From Cryptomeria japonica (lineage: Eukaryota; Streptophyta; Pinopsida; Cupressales; Cupressaceae), in the NCBI RefSeq assembly GCF_030272615.1, contig NC_081412.1, positions 344,897,870 to 344,961,869 of the forward strand: 64,000 bases of DNA, written 5' to 3'. Under the pieces are notes generated by a model. That model was given only the letters and a program-made list of their open reading frames with translations, was not told where the DNA came from and did no database searches. The translations under genes and the position numbers were made by a program. Position 1 is the stretch's first letter. The number at the start of each line of letters is the position of its first letter. Shown piece after piece: positions 1 through 9,231 of the stretch.

Positions 1-1089
1 AAAGCTAAATGAATCCAATTCCAACCTAAGAAAAGAATTGGAAGGACTAACTATCCGAATGTGCCAAGATCTTGAGAACCAGAGGAAAGCTGAAGATCTG
101 GTCAAAGACAAGGATCATGAAAACTCCAAGCTGAAGCAAGAGATCAGTGCCATAACTACTCAACTCCATGCGAGCAAAGTGGAAAAGGAAGACATGCAAG
201 GAGAACTGAACATTTCCATCTCTGAGAATGAAAACTTGATGGAAACAAATGCTGCTATTTCCAAAGAACTCTCTGAGTCAAAGGAAATACTTGCTAAGTT
301 CAACAAGAGTACTGTCAAGCTAGAGAAAAATCTTGAATCTGCCAAACCTGTCAAGAATACTGATGGACTTGGTTATTTTGGTCATGAGGAAGGTGAGACC
401 TCTGGTACAAATGCTGGAACATCAAAGAATCAACCGGCATCAAAGGATAAAGGTAAGCAAAAGTTTAAACCTGTTTGCTTTAATTGTCTTAAAGAAGGAC
501 ATACTGCCAATGTGTGTAGGAGTAAGGCTTACAATAATTTTCCTTATTTTCTAAATGATAAGCCTAGATCCTATAAATTCAATGGTAACTGTTATGCATG
601 CAACAAGTTTGGGCATAGAGCATTTGAATGCAGGTCTATTATGAATAACACTAGAAGATATCCTCAGAGGAGCTAAGGAGTTGGTCCTAAACCTTTTGTG
701 AACTGGAATCACAACCGGTTTAATGCCTTCAATCATCAGCCAAGAAGCGGTGGCTATCAAGCGGCAACCGGATGGAGAGCAAACTGTATGGTATGTCATG
801 GTCATGGTCACACTGTTGCAACATGCAGAAGGAAGAACGACAATATGATTAATGGACCTTCAAGAGCACCTGGATCGGTCTGCTATCACTGCAACAAACG
901 GGTCACATTGCTAGATTCTATAGATCAAGAAAGAACATATCGGATGACATACTGGTCACTCCAGAAGGAAAGATTGATGTTGACACTGTTCAAGTGGATA
1001 TGAACAAAACCTGGAAGAAGAAACCAGCGATGTTACAAGAAGAACTAGTTTTTGCACCTAGTGTGGAAATCACGAAACCGGCAAACTAA
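1..1089 (+). pseudogene. Gag-like protein with coiled coil and four CCHC zinc knuckles (N-terminus off window)
   Basis: The first ~110 residues after position 38 are charged and heptad-like (a coiled coil, typical of Sirevirus gag). CCHC knuckles follow: CFNCLKEGHTANVC (476-517), CYACNKFGHRAFEC (590-631), CMVCHGHGHTVATC (785-826) and a fourth beginning CYHCNK at 881. Breaks: an in-frame TAA at 674-676 and a one-base frameshift near 898-902 inside the fourth knuckle. In the shifted frame the reading continues GHIARF and then DMNKTWKKK to a TAA at 1087-1089. Copy 2 ends with the matching DMNRTWKKK, which supports both the frameshift and the C-terminus. The expected role is nucleocapsid/capsid: RNA packaging in a virus-like particle. 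Four knuckles is more than the one or two usual for copia gag. The copy is inactive. Confidence 0.8.
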
Positions 1090-1534
1090 GCTTCAGAAAA
1101 GCTTAGGGGGAGCAAATGGTGAAATGTTTTGAACCCCCAGTTTACACCAGTAAAAGACCTTAACCAGTATGCGATACCTGTCATTTGGCAGAAGACCGAA
1201 AATGGTAAAAGGCAAATTAGGGTTTATGCCCTAATGATGGAACATTAATTACGGTAGGTGATGAATATATTTAAAAGGAATTTTCAAATCATTTCTCACT
1301 ATCATTTTTTGAAGCGAAGAAGGTTTTCAAGTGCAAAACGATGACAAAGTGATTTGTGCTGTGGTTCTGAGAAATTAAGGAACCTTGAAGGAGATTCAAA
1401 TTCAAATTGCAAACGGTCAAGTGAAGAACGCAAAGCGGTGATTCTACAACCGATGGAGTGTGAGGTGGAGAAGAATCTGAAAGCCCTAAATTCACAATTT
1501 TTGAAAGGTATTTTTTGAGTTTTCAGTTTCTATC
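1090..1534 (+). promoter_or_regulatory. Gag-ORF2 spacer with purine tract, telobox and TATA-like site
   Basis: This 445-bp stretch is non-coding. It holds a purine tract TTAGGGGGAG near 1105-1115, a palindromic TTAGGG...CCCTAA at 1217-1234 that includes the plant telobox (TAAACCCTAA on the other strand), and a TATATTTAAAAGG stretch near 1267-1279, about 260 bp before the ORF2 start. The complete copy has the purine tract (56352-56363) and the AAATTAGGGTTTATA telobox block at the equivalent place. A separate ORF2 transcript started here is an inference. Confidence 0.45.
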
Positions 1535-4500
1535 ATGGCTTCCGCATCCCATACTAGCTCTAGTGCATCTATCAATTCAGCAAGCTTTATTCAATGCAAG
1601 TCTAAATATAATGCCCTATCACAAGTTCCAGCTCCTGTGATAGTAGAAGAGGGAATCTCAGATTACATAGATTGTAAAATTGAAGACCTAGGGTCTCTAG
1701 CAATTCACTCGCAGCTAGGTTTATTTTGTGGAAAAGATAAAAAGATCAAACCGGAGTATAGTATTTTGGAGAAGAAGAAGCTCCACAATGTTGTTTATTT
1801 CCTAGAGGATTTCATAGATGATCACATTAGGATCATTCTGAGCAGAGTTCATGGTGACAAGATGTACCTGGAAAGAACGCATGATATTACATCGCAAGCA
1901 ATTCATGTCATCACTGGTTTCTGCAATACAGGGGAAGTGTCAGCCCTAAGGACGGTAAGCAAGACTGAAATGTCCAAGCTCACTGGTTCAGTGAGCGACT
2001 CATGAGGTATGACCGTTAATTCAATCAAGGATGATCTGGTCAAATATGCCTGCATGGTGATAGGCTACCGGACATTCTCAGCCAGCAGACTTAACTCTGT
2101 ATCTGCTACAGTAGTAAATGCCGCTTACCAGATGATCAAGGAGGATGCATCATTTGACCTGTGCACCAGTATGCAAAGGCAACTCCTATTGAATCTTAAA
2201 TCGATCAAATAGGATAATGCATTGAGGTTCAAGTTTGGACTACTACTAGTTGGGTTGTTCTTTTACTTCCAAAGCTACTTTCTAGGAGTAGGTGATGTCT
2301 AGTGGTCTGCTAACCAACCGGTAACCAAGCAAATCAAGGAAAGCCTTCAAGCAGTTGGAACTGGTTACCCTGAAGTTTTGAACAAGTACTTTGATGAGTT
2401 CAAATGCAAAATGAGTCAGAGGATGAGAATATTAGGTGATATTGTCAAGAAATATGAAGATGATATATGTTTCACCATTAAAGTGGATCAATGCATAATG
2501 GAGTTTGTTGAGCCCAGACAGGAGGAAGTGGAGCCTATGGGCTATGAGGTAATGAATGATATGCTGGAAGGATATTCCTCTACCCTTATTGCCTCATCAC
2601 TTGAGCCAAAGGCAAGGAGAATCGGCACCTAGCTAGAAAGGATAACACTGGTTGAGGAATCCTCAGCAAAGAAAGGAAAAGAACCTTCAGTGAAGAAGGC
2701 AAAAGCAGTGCCTTCAGCATCAACACCAGCTACTACAGCCAGTCCTAAAGTGACCAAGCGGTCACCGGCTAAAAAGAAACCGAAAACGGCACCTGCTAAA
2801 GTCTTTGAGAGAAAGAGGAAGACAAGGAATGCTCACTAGACTCAAAAGAAACTGTGTCTGAGGAAAAACCTAAGAAGACACGACAAGCAAAGAAAAAGAC
2901 AAAGAATGAACTGACATCATCGGCACCGGAAGCGATTGAAAAAGAAATTATTTAGTATTTATGTGTCAATGACCGGTTGCCTTCAGAAATTAGATCTGAG
3001 ACACCGGATTCTTTGTATAAGTCCTTAGACAATAAATGGCGCATTGCCATAGAGAAGGAACAGGAAATGAGAGAGAAATTTTTTGCTAAACATTTTCCCG
3101 ATGTATCAAATTCAGAACTGTTCGAAGTAATGAATAAATACAAAGGCCTCTTCTTCATGAGAAGAAGAAGACTCCTGTTACTGGAAGGGAAGGGTCAAGA
3201 AGTGCTCAAGAATACACACACCCTTGCTCTAGAAGCTCTGAAGATGCATCAAGTGGCTGAAGCCAACAGGAAGGTTGAACAAGAACCAACAATAACTAAA
3301 CCGGATGAAGTGTTTGATGATGAAGGAAATCCGGTTATTGAACCTATCGACACTATTGATGTCGATGCTCTGGATGGAGAGGATGTTGCTCAGGGTACAC
3401 CATTAGAAGTAACAGGACAGGAGAAGCAGGAAAAACAGGTAAATAAGCAAAAGGAAACTGAGGATAAAAAGGAGGAAGCAAAGAAGCAAGCGGAGAAGAA
3501 GAAAGCAGAAGAGGAAAAGAAGAAGGATGAAGAGGAGAAGAAGAAGAAAGAAGAGGAGAAGAAGAAGAAGAAAGAAGAGGAGAAGAAGAAGAAGGATGAA
3601 GAGGAGAAGAAGAAAAAGGAAGAGGACAAGAAGAAGAAAGAAAAAGATGAGGAGAAATGGAAACAAGAAGAAAAAAGAAAAGAAGAAAAGAAAAGAAGAG
3701 GATGAAGAGAAAAAGAAACAAGAAGATGCAAGGAAGAAGAAATAGGAAGAGGATGAGAAGAAGAGAAAGGAAGAGGAGAAGTGAAAGGAAGCAGAAAAGA
3801 AGAAGGAAGAGGAAGATAAGGTAGAGGAGAAGAGGAAGGAAGCAGAAAAGAAGAAGGCAAAGGAGGATAAGGAAGAGGAAAAGAGAAAAGAAGCAGAGAA
3901 GAAGAAGGCAGAGGAAAACAAGGAAGTTGAAGCGGCAAAGAGCATGCAGATGGAGACTCCAAAGGAAATTGATAGTCAAGCCAAACTAGCTGACCTCACC
4001 AATCCTATTGACCTCCAGTCCGCAAGTGAAATGGAGCTGCTACAGAGCATTAAGGTTGCTCAAGAATGCCTTGAGGTGTTAAGGAGGAAGAAGGAGGAAG
4101 ATGTGATCCAAGCTGCGGTGGACACTCTTACCGGTTTGTTACCTAGTACAAACCTCCCCAGTACCGACTCATCATTGGCACAACTGAAGCTCCTATGCAT
4201 AGAAGTAGATGATCAAGTGCAAAGCTTAGAGGAGGTAGCAAAGGCAAATGCTAAGAAAGAGCATCAAAAGACTCTCAACATTGCCCTAGTGAAGAAGCTT
4301 AATGAGCTCTGGTCTGAACTGTAAAAAGCATAGAAGGATATAAGGAATGCTCTAGATGAGGGAAATCTACTACTAAGTAAGATTTGCCAGCCCCATCTCT
4401 TCTATGATGATGTGCTTGTACAGAAGCAGAAGCTTCAAACTGACTTGCAGTTGTATATGAGTACCTTCAAGCTACCATACGACTCTTTTACAACTTATAG

Positions 4501-4738
4501 GCAAACCATTCACCAGTTTCACATCCAGTCTACCAAATTAGAGTTGGAAATAAGCAACCAGACTTGAGATTTGCAGGAACTCCAACTGGTTCTACTCCCA
4601 TGCCTGTAGATTCTTCAAAAATGTTATCTCAATATGGATGCTTTAACAGTGACTCAGGAGATGAGCACACTTGATGCCATGGAAGAACAGTTCTCCTAGA
4701 TGCAGACAGAGAAAGAAGTGGCAACCTCCCCTACTTGA
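1535..4738 (+). pseudogene. Unrecognised ORF2 of the Sirevirus-like family (about 1,050 codons, broken)
   Basis: The ATG at 1535 starts MASASHTSSS and aligns with the start MTSTSKSVGR of copy 2. Conserved blocks shared with copy 2, in order: SDYIDCKIEDLG; DHIRIILSRVHG then MYLERTH; MVIGYR then SRLNSV; a hydrophobic GLFFYFQ stretch; NKYFDEFKCKMSQRMR; a basic S/T/P/K linker (about 2640-2900); a block around SLYKSLDNKWRIAIE; a K/E-rich stretch; and a C-terminal helical region with the tetrapeptide ASEM. The breaks are in-frame stops near 2003, 2210, 2298 and 2630, a frameshift before 2977, and more after 3705. I do not recognise a family: there is no RT, integrase, protease or transmembrane-envelope pattern. 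The charged helical C-terminus suggests a structural or nucleic-acid-binding role (inference). Confidence 0.65.
3410..3945 (+). repeat. Purine-only K/E-rich low-complexity tract inside ORF2
   Basis: Almost every + strand base here is A or G, built from GAAGAGGAGAAGAAGAAG-type units that encode Lys/Glu runs. The unit varies (KKKEEE, KKDEEE, KRKEAEKKK), as expected from slippage. Long F/S/L-rich frames on the opposite strand are by-products of the composition. Copy 2 has no comparable tract, only a shorter acidic segment at this position, so the expansion is specific to this copy. Confidence 0.85.
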
Positions 4739-5084
4739 GTCCTGGTCCTTATCTATGAAACAGTTTTTGCAGGACTTCAAATCTATTTTTGACAAGTTTT
4801 ATTCCTTATTGTCATAAACTCTTATTCTTTTAATCCTAATGACACAGGTGTTCATCTGTAATATTTTGTTGTCATTGTTGGCAAAGGGGGAGAAGTATAA
4901 ATTTTGAATGTTTTGATGTATACTTTCATTTTATTTCTATTAAGAAGTAGTATACATTGTATTTTCTGCAAAAGGGATAGTGTATATGCTTAGGGGGAGT
5001 AATTTTGATTCTGGCATATTTTTGTTGTAAAACACTTAGATGTCAAAATTTCCTAAGTGTTGCCATCAATGCCAAAGGGGGAAT
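4739..5084 (+). other. 3' untranslated region with three polypurine tracts
   Basis: Three similar purine tracts follow ORF2: AAAGGGGGAGAA (4883-4894), TTAGGGGGAGTAA (4990-5002) and AAAGGGGGAAT (5074-5084). The last one touches the LTR and is the presumed plus-strand primer. Multiple polypurine tracts before the 3' LTR are a known Sirevirus trait. The minus-strand copy has the same arrangement. Confidence 0.8.
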
Positions 5085-6246
5085 TGTTGGCATTTTTGAT
5101 GATTATGTTGTGATTGTCATTGATGGACACACACTTGCATTGAAACTACTTTTATGTATGAGTTATGCTCAACCGGCAATTGTTCCAACCGGTATGATGC
5201 ATTATAGTCTTTAGACTATTGGTGTTTTGCAGAAAGTAATTACCGATCTGAAGTGGTATGTTAACCCCAAGCGGTTTGAGGATCTCAAGCGGCACAAAGG
5301 ATCAAAGAGGCAGAACACATATTTCCCAGTCTTCATTTTGTCAAACCGGCAACCAGCATTTTGCTTGAACCGGTATTTTGTATGAACCGGTAATACTCTG
5401 TGATGAGTTACCAACCGGCATTTTGTGATGAGTTACCATCCACCGATTGTTTGATGGTGCCGACACTTTAACGGTGCTTTTTGTGTCATGTTACTAGATA
5501 CGTCTAGATGCATTGAACCTAGGAAATTGTATTGTAATCCTATTGGACCAACATGAAATCAGATTCCTTTATAAGGACATCATGTCTAGGGTTTTAGGTT
5601 GTTGTTGTTGATGTTATTGCTAGGGTTTAAGGTGGTTGAGGAGCCAGAGAGAGTATGAATGTATAGAAGACTGAAGTAATGCTGGAATGCATTAGGAACG
5701 AGCTATCAAGGATCTAACCAAGCAATCTGTGCTATTTACTAGATCACTCACTTGTTGATTACTCACATCTTCGACAAGTCTGTAGCCCTTAACCGGGTAG
5801 GCCCAAAAGCCTTTTGTAAATCTTCTAACAAGGTGGTTCACATCTCTGGATCTAAAATCCTCTAGCAAGGTAGTCTTTAATCGGACTTATCTCCTAACAG
5901 AGATTGAGAATCCTAACAGGATCTGTTCTGGTAAAGAACATTGTATGACCTTAACCGGTCTGACCTTAACCGGTTTGGTTCCTATTCTATAGATATTTAC
6001 TTGTGTGTTCCATCTCACCGTGGTTTTTCCCATTTGGGTTTCCACGTCAAAATCTTTTGTGTTATGGTGTTTGTGCTTCTGTGGGTGAATACATTCTTTG
6101 CTATTTGGTTTGCATGTGTGCTAACCGGTTTGTCTACTAAACTATTTTACCGGTTTATTATTAGTCTTGCAAAGTGTTTAAGTGCAAATATTTTTGGCAT
6201 ACTAATTCACCCCCCCCCCTCCCCTTCTTAGTATTCAAAATAGACA
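5085..6246 (+). repeat. 3' LTR of Sirevirus-like copy 1
   Basis: It begins TGTTGGC right after the polypurine tract and ends near TAGACA, after a C-rich run and CTTAGT that match the LTR end of copy 2 in reverse. It contains at least eight AACCGG-containing sites (for example 5942-5975), a TATA-like TTTATAAGG at about 5568-5576 after a block (CTAGATGCATTGAACCTAGG) shared with copy 2, and an A-rich flank. The exact 3' boundary is uncertain by a few bases because the duplication partner is outside the window. Confidence 0.75.
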
Positions 6247-7014
6247 AAAAAAAATGATGTCAACCTCCCTATAGCATACAAATAAGCGGAGACGAGGTAT
6301 GTGTGGTGATTTCACCTTGATGTGAAGGCACTTATCACAAACACCCAGCTGATTAGATGTTTCCAGATCATTGGAATCATTCCTACAAGTAGAAAATAAA
6401 GAAAATATTATGCCCCCAATCCTTGCTCCTCTTAGTCAAGATAGACTTCCTCAAGATACTCAGAGGAAATAATAATCAAAAACCAATATAAAAGACAGCA
6501 CACAAAGAAAATTTCATGCATATCTCAAACTGTTTAGTGATTGTTTTCAATAATGTTGTTTTGCTTGTGTGCTCAGTGATAAAACTCTTCAATAGTTAGG
6601 AGACAGGTGACTGACTCAGATTGGACGACCAGATATCACTAACAGAAGGATGACTTGGTTGATACTACTTAGGACACGTAAATTGCTCAGTCGATTACCC
6701 TAAGATTAGGACATTGATCATTTTCAAGCCATGAGGGTTCTAAAAGAACCAAGATGTCACAAAAGCAACTAAAATATATGTATAAGCAAAATCAAAGATA
6801 TATGAAAGTGGGAAATGTCAACGTTGCGTTGATAGATGGAGCGCTTGAGTACAAGAGGCGCCTCTTTGCCAGGTTTTCACCTGCTTGGCAAAGTTTTTTT
6901 TTTTTTTTTTCAGGACATTTTATGATTTTTATGATTTTTTTCAGGACTTTTTATCTGTACAGGTTGTTGGAGCAGAGAATACTAAGTGAATAAATTTTTC
7001 AATTGGATGGTGTT
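6247..7014 (-). other. 3' untranslated region of element A
   Basis: I see no coding sequence. Two short motifs link it to other gypsy elements here. At 6857-6889 the minus strand reads GGTGAAAACCTGGCAAA followed by GAGGCGCC, the post-integrase motif also found at 34942-35009 and 45138-45210. At 6901-6950 the minus strand carries two copies of an ATAAAATGTCCTGAAAA-type unit, repeated five or six times at 45728-45905. The left end is cut by Sirevirus-like copy 1. Confidence 0.6.
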
Positions 7015-8286
7015 AATCGGTTCACGGATCTATTCTCCTTCCAATGTTGAGAGCTGATAGGCACCAGAGCCAAAGACTGCAGTAACGATGTAGGGACCCA
7101 GCCAGTTGGGTTAAAACTTCCCTTTGTTATGTTGAAACTATTAATTTTTAGGATTTTCTCTCAGAACAAGGTCACCAACCTGAAATTCTCATTGTCGAAC
7201 CTTCTTGTTATATCCTTTAGACATTCTCTTTTGATACACTCTCAGATGATCAAATGCCACTTGCCAACGTTCATCCAGCAACTCAATTTCTTGCAATCTA
7301 GATATTTGCAATCTAGATATTTTGTAGTCTTCATCAGTAACGAGACCTTGCAAAGAAACTCTCAAAGACGGTATTTCCACCTCAATAGATAAGACTGCTT
7401 CGGATCCATACACCAAAGAAAAAGGTGTATCCCCAGTAGGTGTTCTAATACTTGTTCTATAAGCGCATAGTGCAGGATTGAGTTGCAGATGCCAATCTCT
7501 CCCAGATTTGTTTACTATTTTGTGTAAGATAGTCAGCAGATTTTTGTTAGATACCTTAGCTTCTCCATTTCCTTGAGGGTAATATACAGATGACCAGTGT
7601 TGTTTGATTTTGAATTTTTCATAGAGCTCATCTAGATCTTTATTCTTGAATTGTCCTTTGTTATCAGTCACAATGGATGAAGGTATCCCATACCTACAGA
7701 TGATATAGTTAAGGATGAACAGAGCTACTTGTTTGTCGGTTACTTTGATGAGCAGAACCACTTCTACCCACTTAGTGAAGTACTTAGTGGCAGTTATGAT
7801 AAACTTGTGTCTGTTGGATGATGCAAGATATATTTGACCAATGAGATCAAAGGCCCATTGCTAAAACGACCAATGTGTAATGAAGGGTATGAGATCCCTT
7901 GTTAGAGAATGTATGAGATTCCCATGTAGCTGACACTTCTCACAAGTTTTAGAAAACTTTATAGCATCTTTCTCCGTGTCTGGCCAGTAGTAGCCAGCCC
8001 TTAGTAGTTTCTGAGCCAAAATTAGACCATTTGAATGAGATCCACAAATACCTTCATGGACTTCCGATAATGTATGTTGGGACTCTTTTGTTTCTAGACA
8101 CCTAAGAAAAGTACTATCCAAACCTCACCTAAATAAATCGTTAGCGATGATGACGTACCATGAAGCATTTTGGATTAGGTTCCTTTTCTCATTACGGGTA
8201 AGATTTTCTGGGACAATTTGGTCTCGTAGATAAGAGTAAATATGGCTGTAGCGAGATGAGTCATGTCCAATAATAGAATAGACCAT
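7015..8286 (-). pseudogene. Integrase domain of element A
   Basis: The N-terminal zinc-binding part is at 8121-7861: H-x3-H as HTLSEVHEG, then CEKCQLHG. The catalytic core follows, with D in AFDLIGQI, D in VTDNKGQF and E in NGEAKVSNK, so all three catalytic acids remain. The family motif HWSSVYYPQGN is at about 7600. The C-terminal part continues past a stop at 7186-7188 as VGDLVLRENP and ends WLGPYIVTAVFGSGAYQLS near 7020. No chromodomain follows. Stops near 8284, 8130, 7858 and 7186 inactivate it. A 15-bp tandem duplication at about 7296-7325 gives SRLQI twice. The role was insertion of element cDNA into chromosomes. Confidence 0.88.
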
Positions 8287-9231
8287 CTAGGACTCAGAAG
8301 AATCATAGATAGGGTAATGTAACTCTTCCACCAGGAATTCAAAGCAAAAATTAGATTCTTGTAACTCTGGTATGGATGCCAAGGTGGCCATAGCATCTGC
8401 CGCTCTGTTTGCAGGTCTGGGAATCTGCTGGAATGATACAAAAGTAAAATATTTCTTGAGATCATCCACCATTCTCTTATAAGGCATCAGTTTCTCATCT
8501 CGATTCTGATATGTATCATTGATTTGATTGATGATTAGCTAAGAATCTCCATAGATGTGTAATTCCAAAACCTTCCATTCAATAGCCGGCTTGATCCCGT
8601 TTATCAAAGCTTCATACTCTGCAATGTTTTTTGTGCAAGGGAAAATAATCTTGTAAGCCTTTGGGAATGAATACCTTTGAGGAGTAATAAAAAGTATTCC
8701 AGCACTGGAACCATGTTGAATAAAAGACCCATCAAAGAATGTCTTCCATGATTGTTGAGTAAGGTGCATGACTGATTCATCAAGAAATTATATATGTAGA
8801 GGTTGAGTGTCTTCAAGTGGATTATCAACAATTTGATCTGCAATTACCTGTCCCTTGATGGATTTGTGTTCTACATATTCAATATCAAACTTTGTAAGAA
8901 CCATGACCCATTTAGCCAATCTTTGTGTAAGTGTTGCTTTGTTGAGAAGATACTTGAGCGGATCAATCTTAGCTACTAGCTTGATGGAATGTGCTAACAT
9001 GTAGTGTCTCAATTTTTGTGATGCAAAGACCAATTCCAAGCATGCTTTTTCTATTATAGTGTAGTTCATTTCATAAGACACCATTGTTCTGCTAATATAA
9101 TATATAGCTCTCTCTTTTTTATTTTCATCCTGTTGTGCCAGAAATGCCCCCAGTGATGAATCAATTGCTAATATGTATAGAATCAATGATTTACCTTGAA
9201 TTGGTGGCATCAGTATTGGGGGACTAGACAA
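8287..9231 (-). pseudogene. Two RNase H domains of element A
   Basis: The first (9231-8788) is the usual gypsy RNase H: AIDSSLGAFLAQQDE, then YTIIEKACLELVFASQKLRHYM, with the conserved tether DPLKYLL and WVMVLTKFDIEY. The second (8769-8287) is a separate plant-type RNase H with DEDD residues in FFDGSFIQHGSS, NIAEYEALING, YGDS and NRAADAMATLA. It is broken by an in-frame stop at 8536-8538 right after GDS, where related elements have Gln (a CAG to TAG change is likely). The second domain supports assignment to the Tat clade. Confidence 0.85.

Larger units (their letters stand above)
1..6246 (+). mobile_element. Sirevirus-like non-autonomous LTR retrotransposon, copy 1 (5' end outside window)
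   Basis: Order on the + strand is zinc-knuckle gag, spacer, long unknown ORF2, repeated polypurine tracts, 3' LTR. No protease, RT, RNase H or integrase motif is visible in any frame between gag and the LTR. The LTR starts TGTTGG directly after a purine tract, as in the complete copy at 51410-58842, whose primer-binding site, LTR start, knuckles and ORF2 identify the family. Multiple AAAGGGGGAG tracts and AACCGGT palindromes in the LTR are traits I know from Sireviruses (Ty1/copia). The right end abuts the 3' region of gypsy element A, so this copy probably inserted into A. The 5' LTR and the target duplication lie outside the window and cannot be checked. Confidence 0.8.

Noticed and set aside
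3353-3979. Three overlapping minus-strand open frames of 180-208 codons rich in F, S and L
   Set aside because: They are the complement of a purine-only Lys/Glu-coding tract; all three frames stay open because of composition.
1-6246. ORF2 considered as an envelope-like gene as in some Sireviruses
   Set aside because: No signal peptide or clear transmembrane segment, and it directly follows gag without pol; only a short hydrophobic stretch GLFFYFQ is present.
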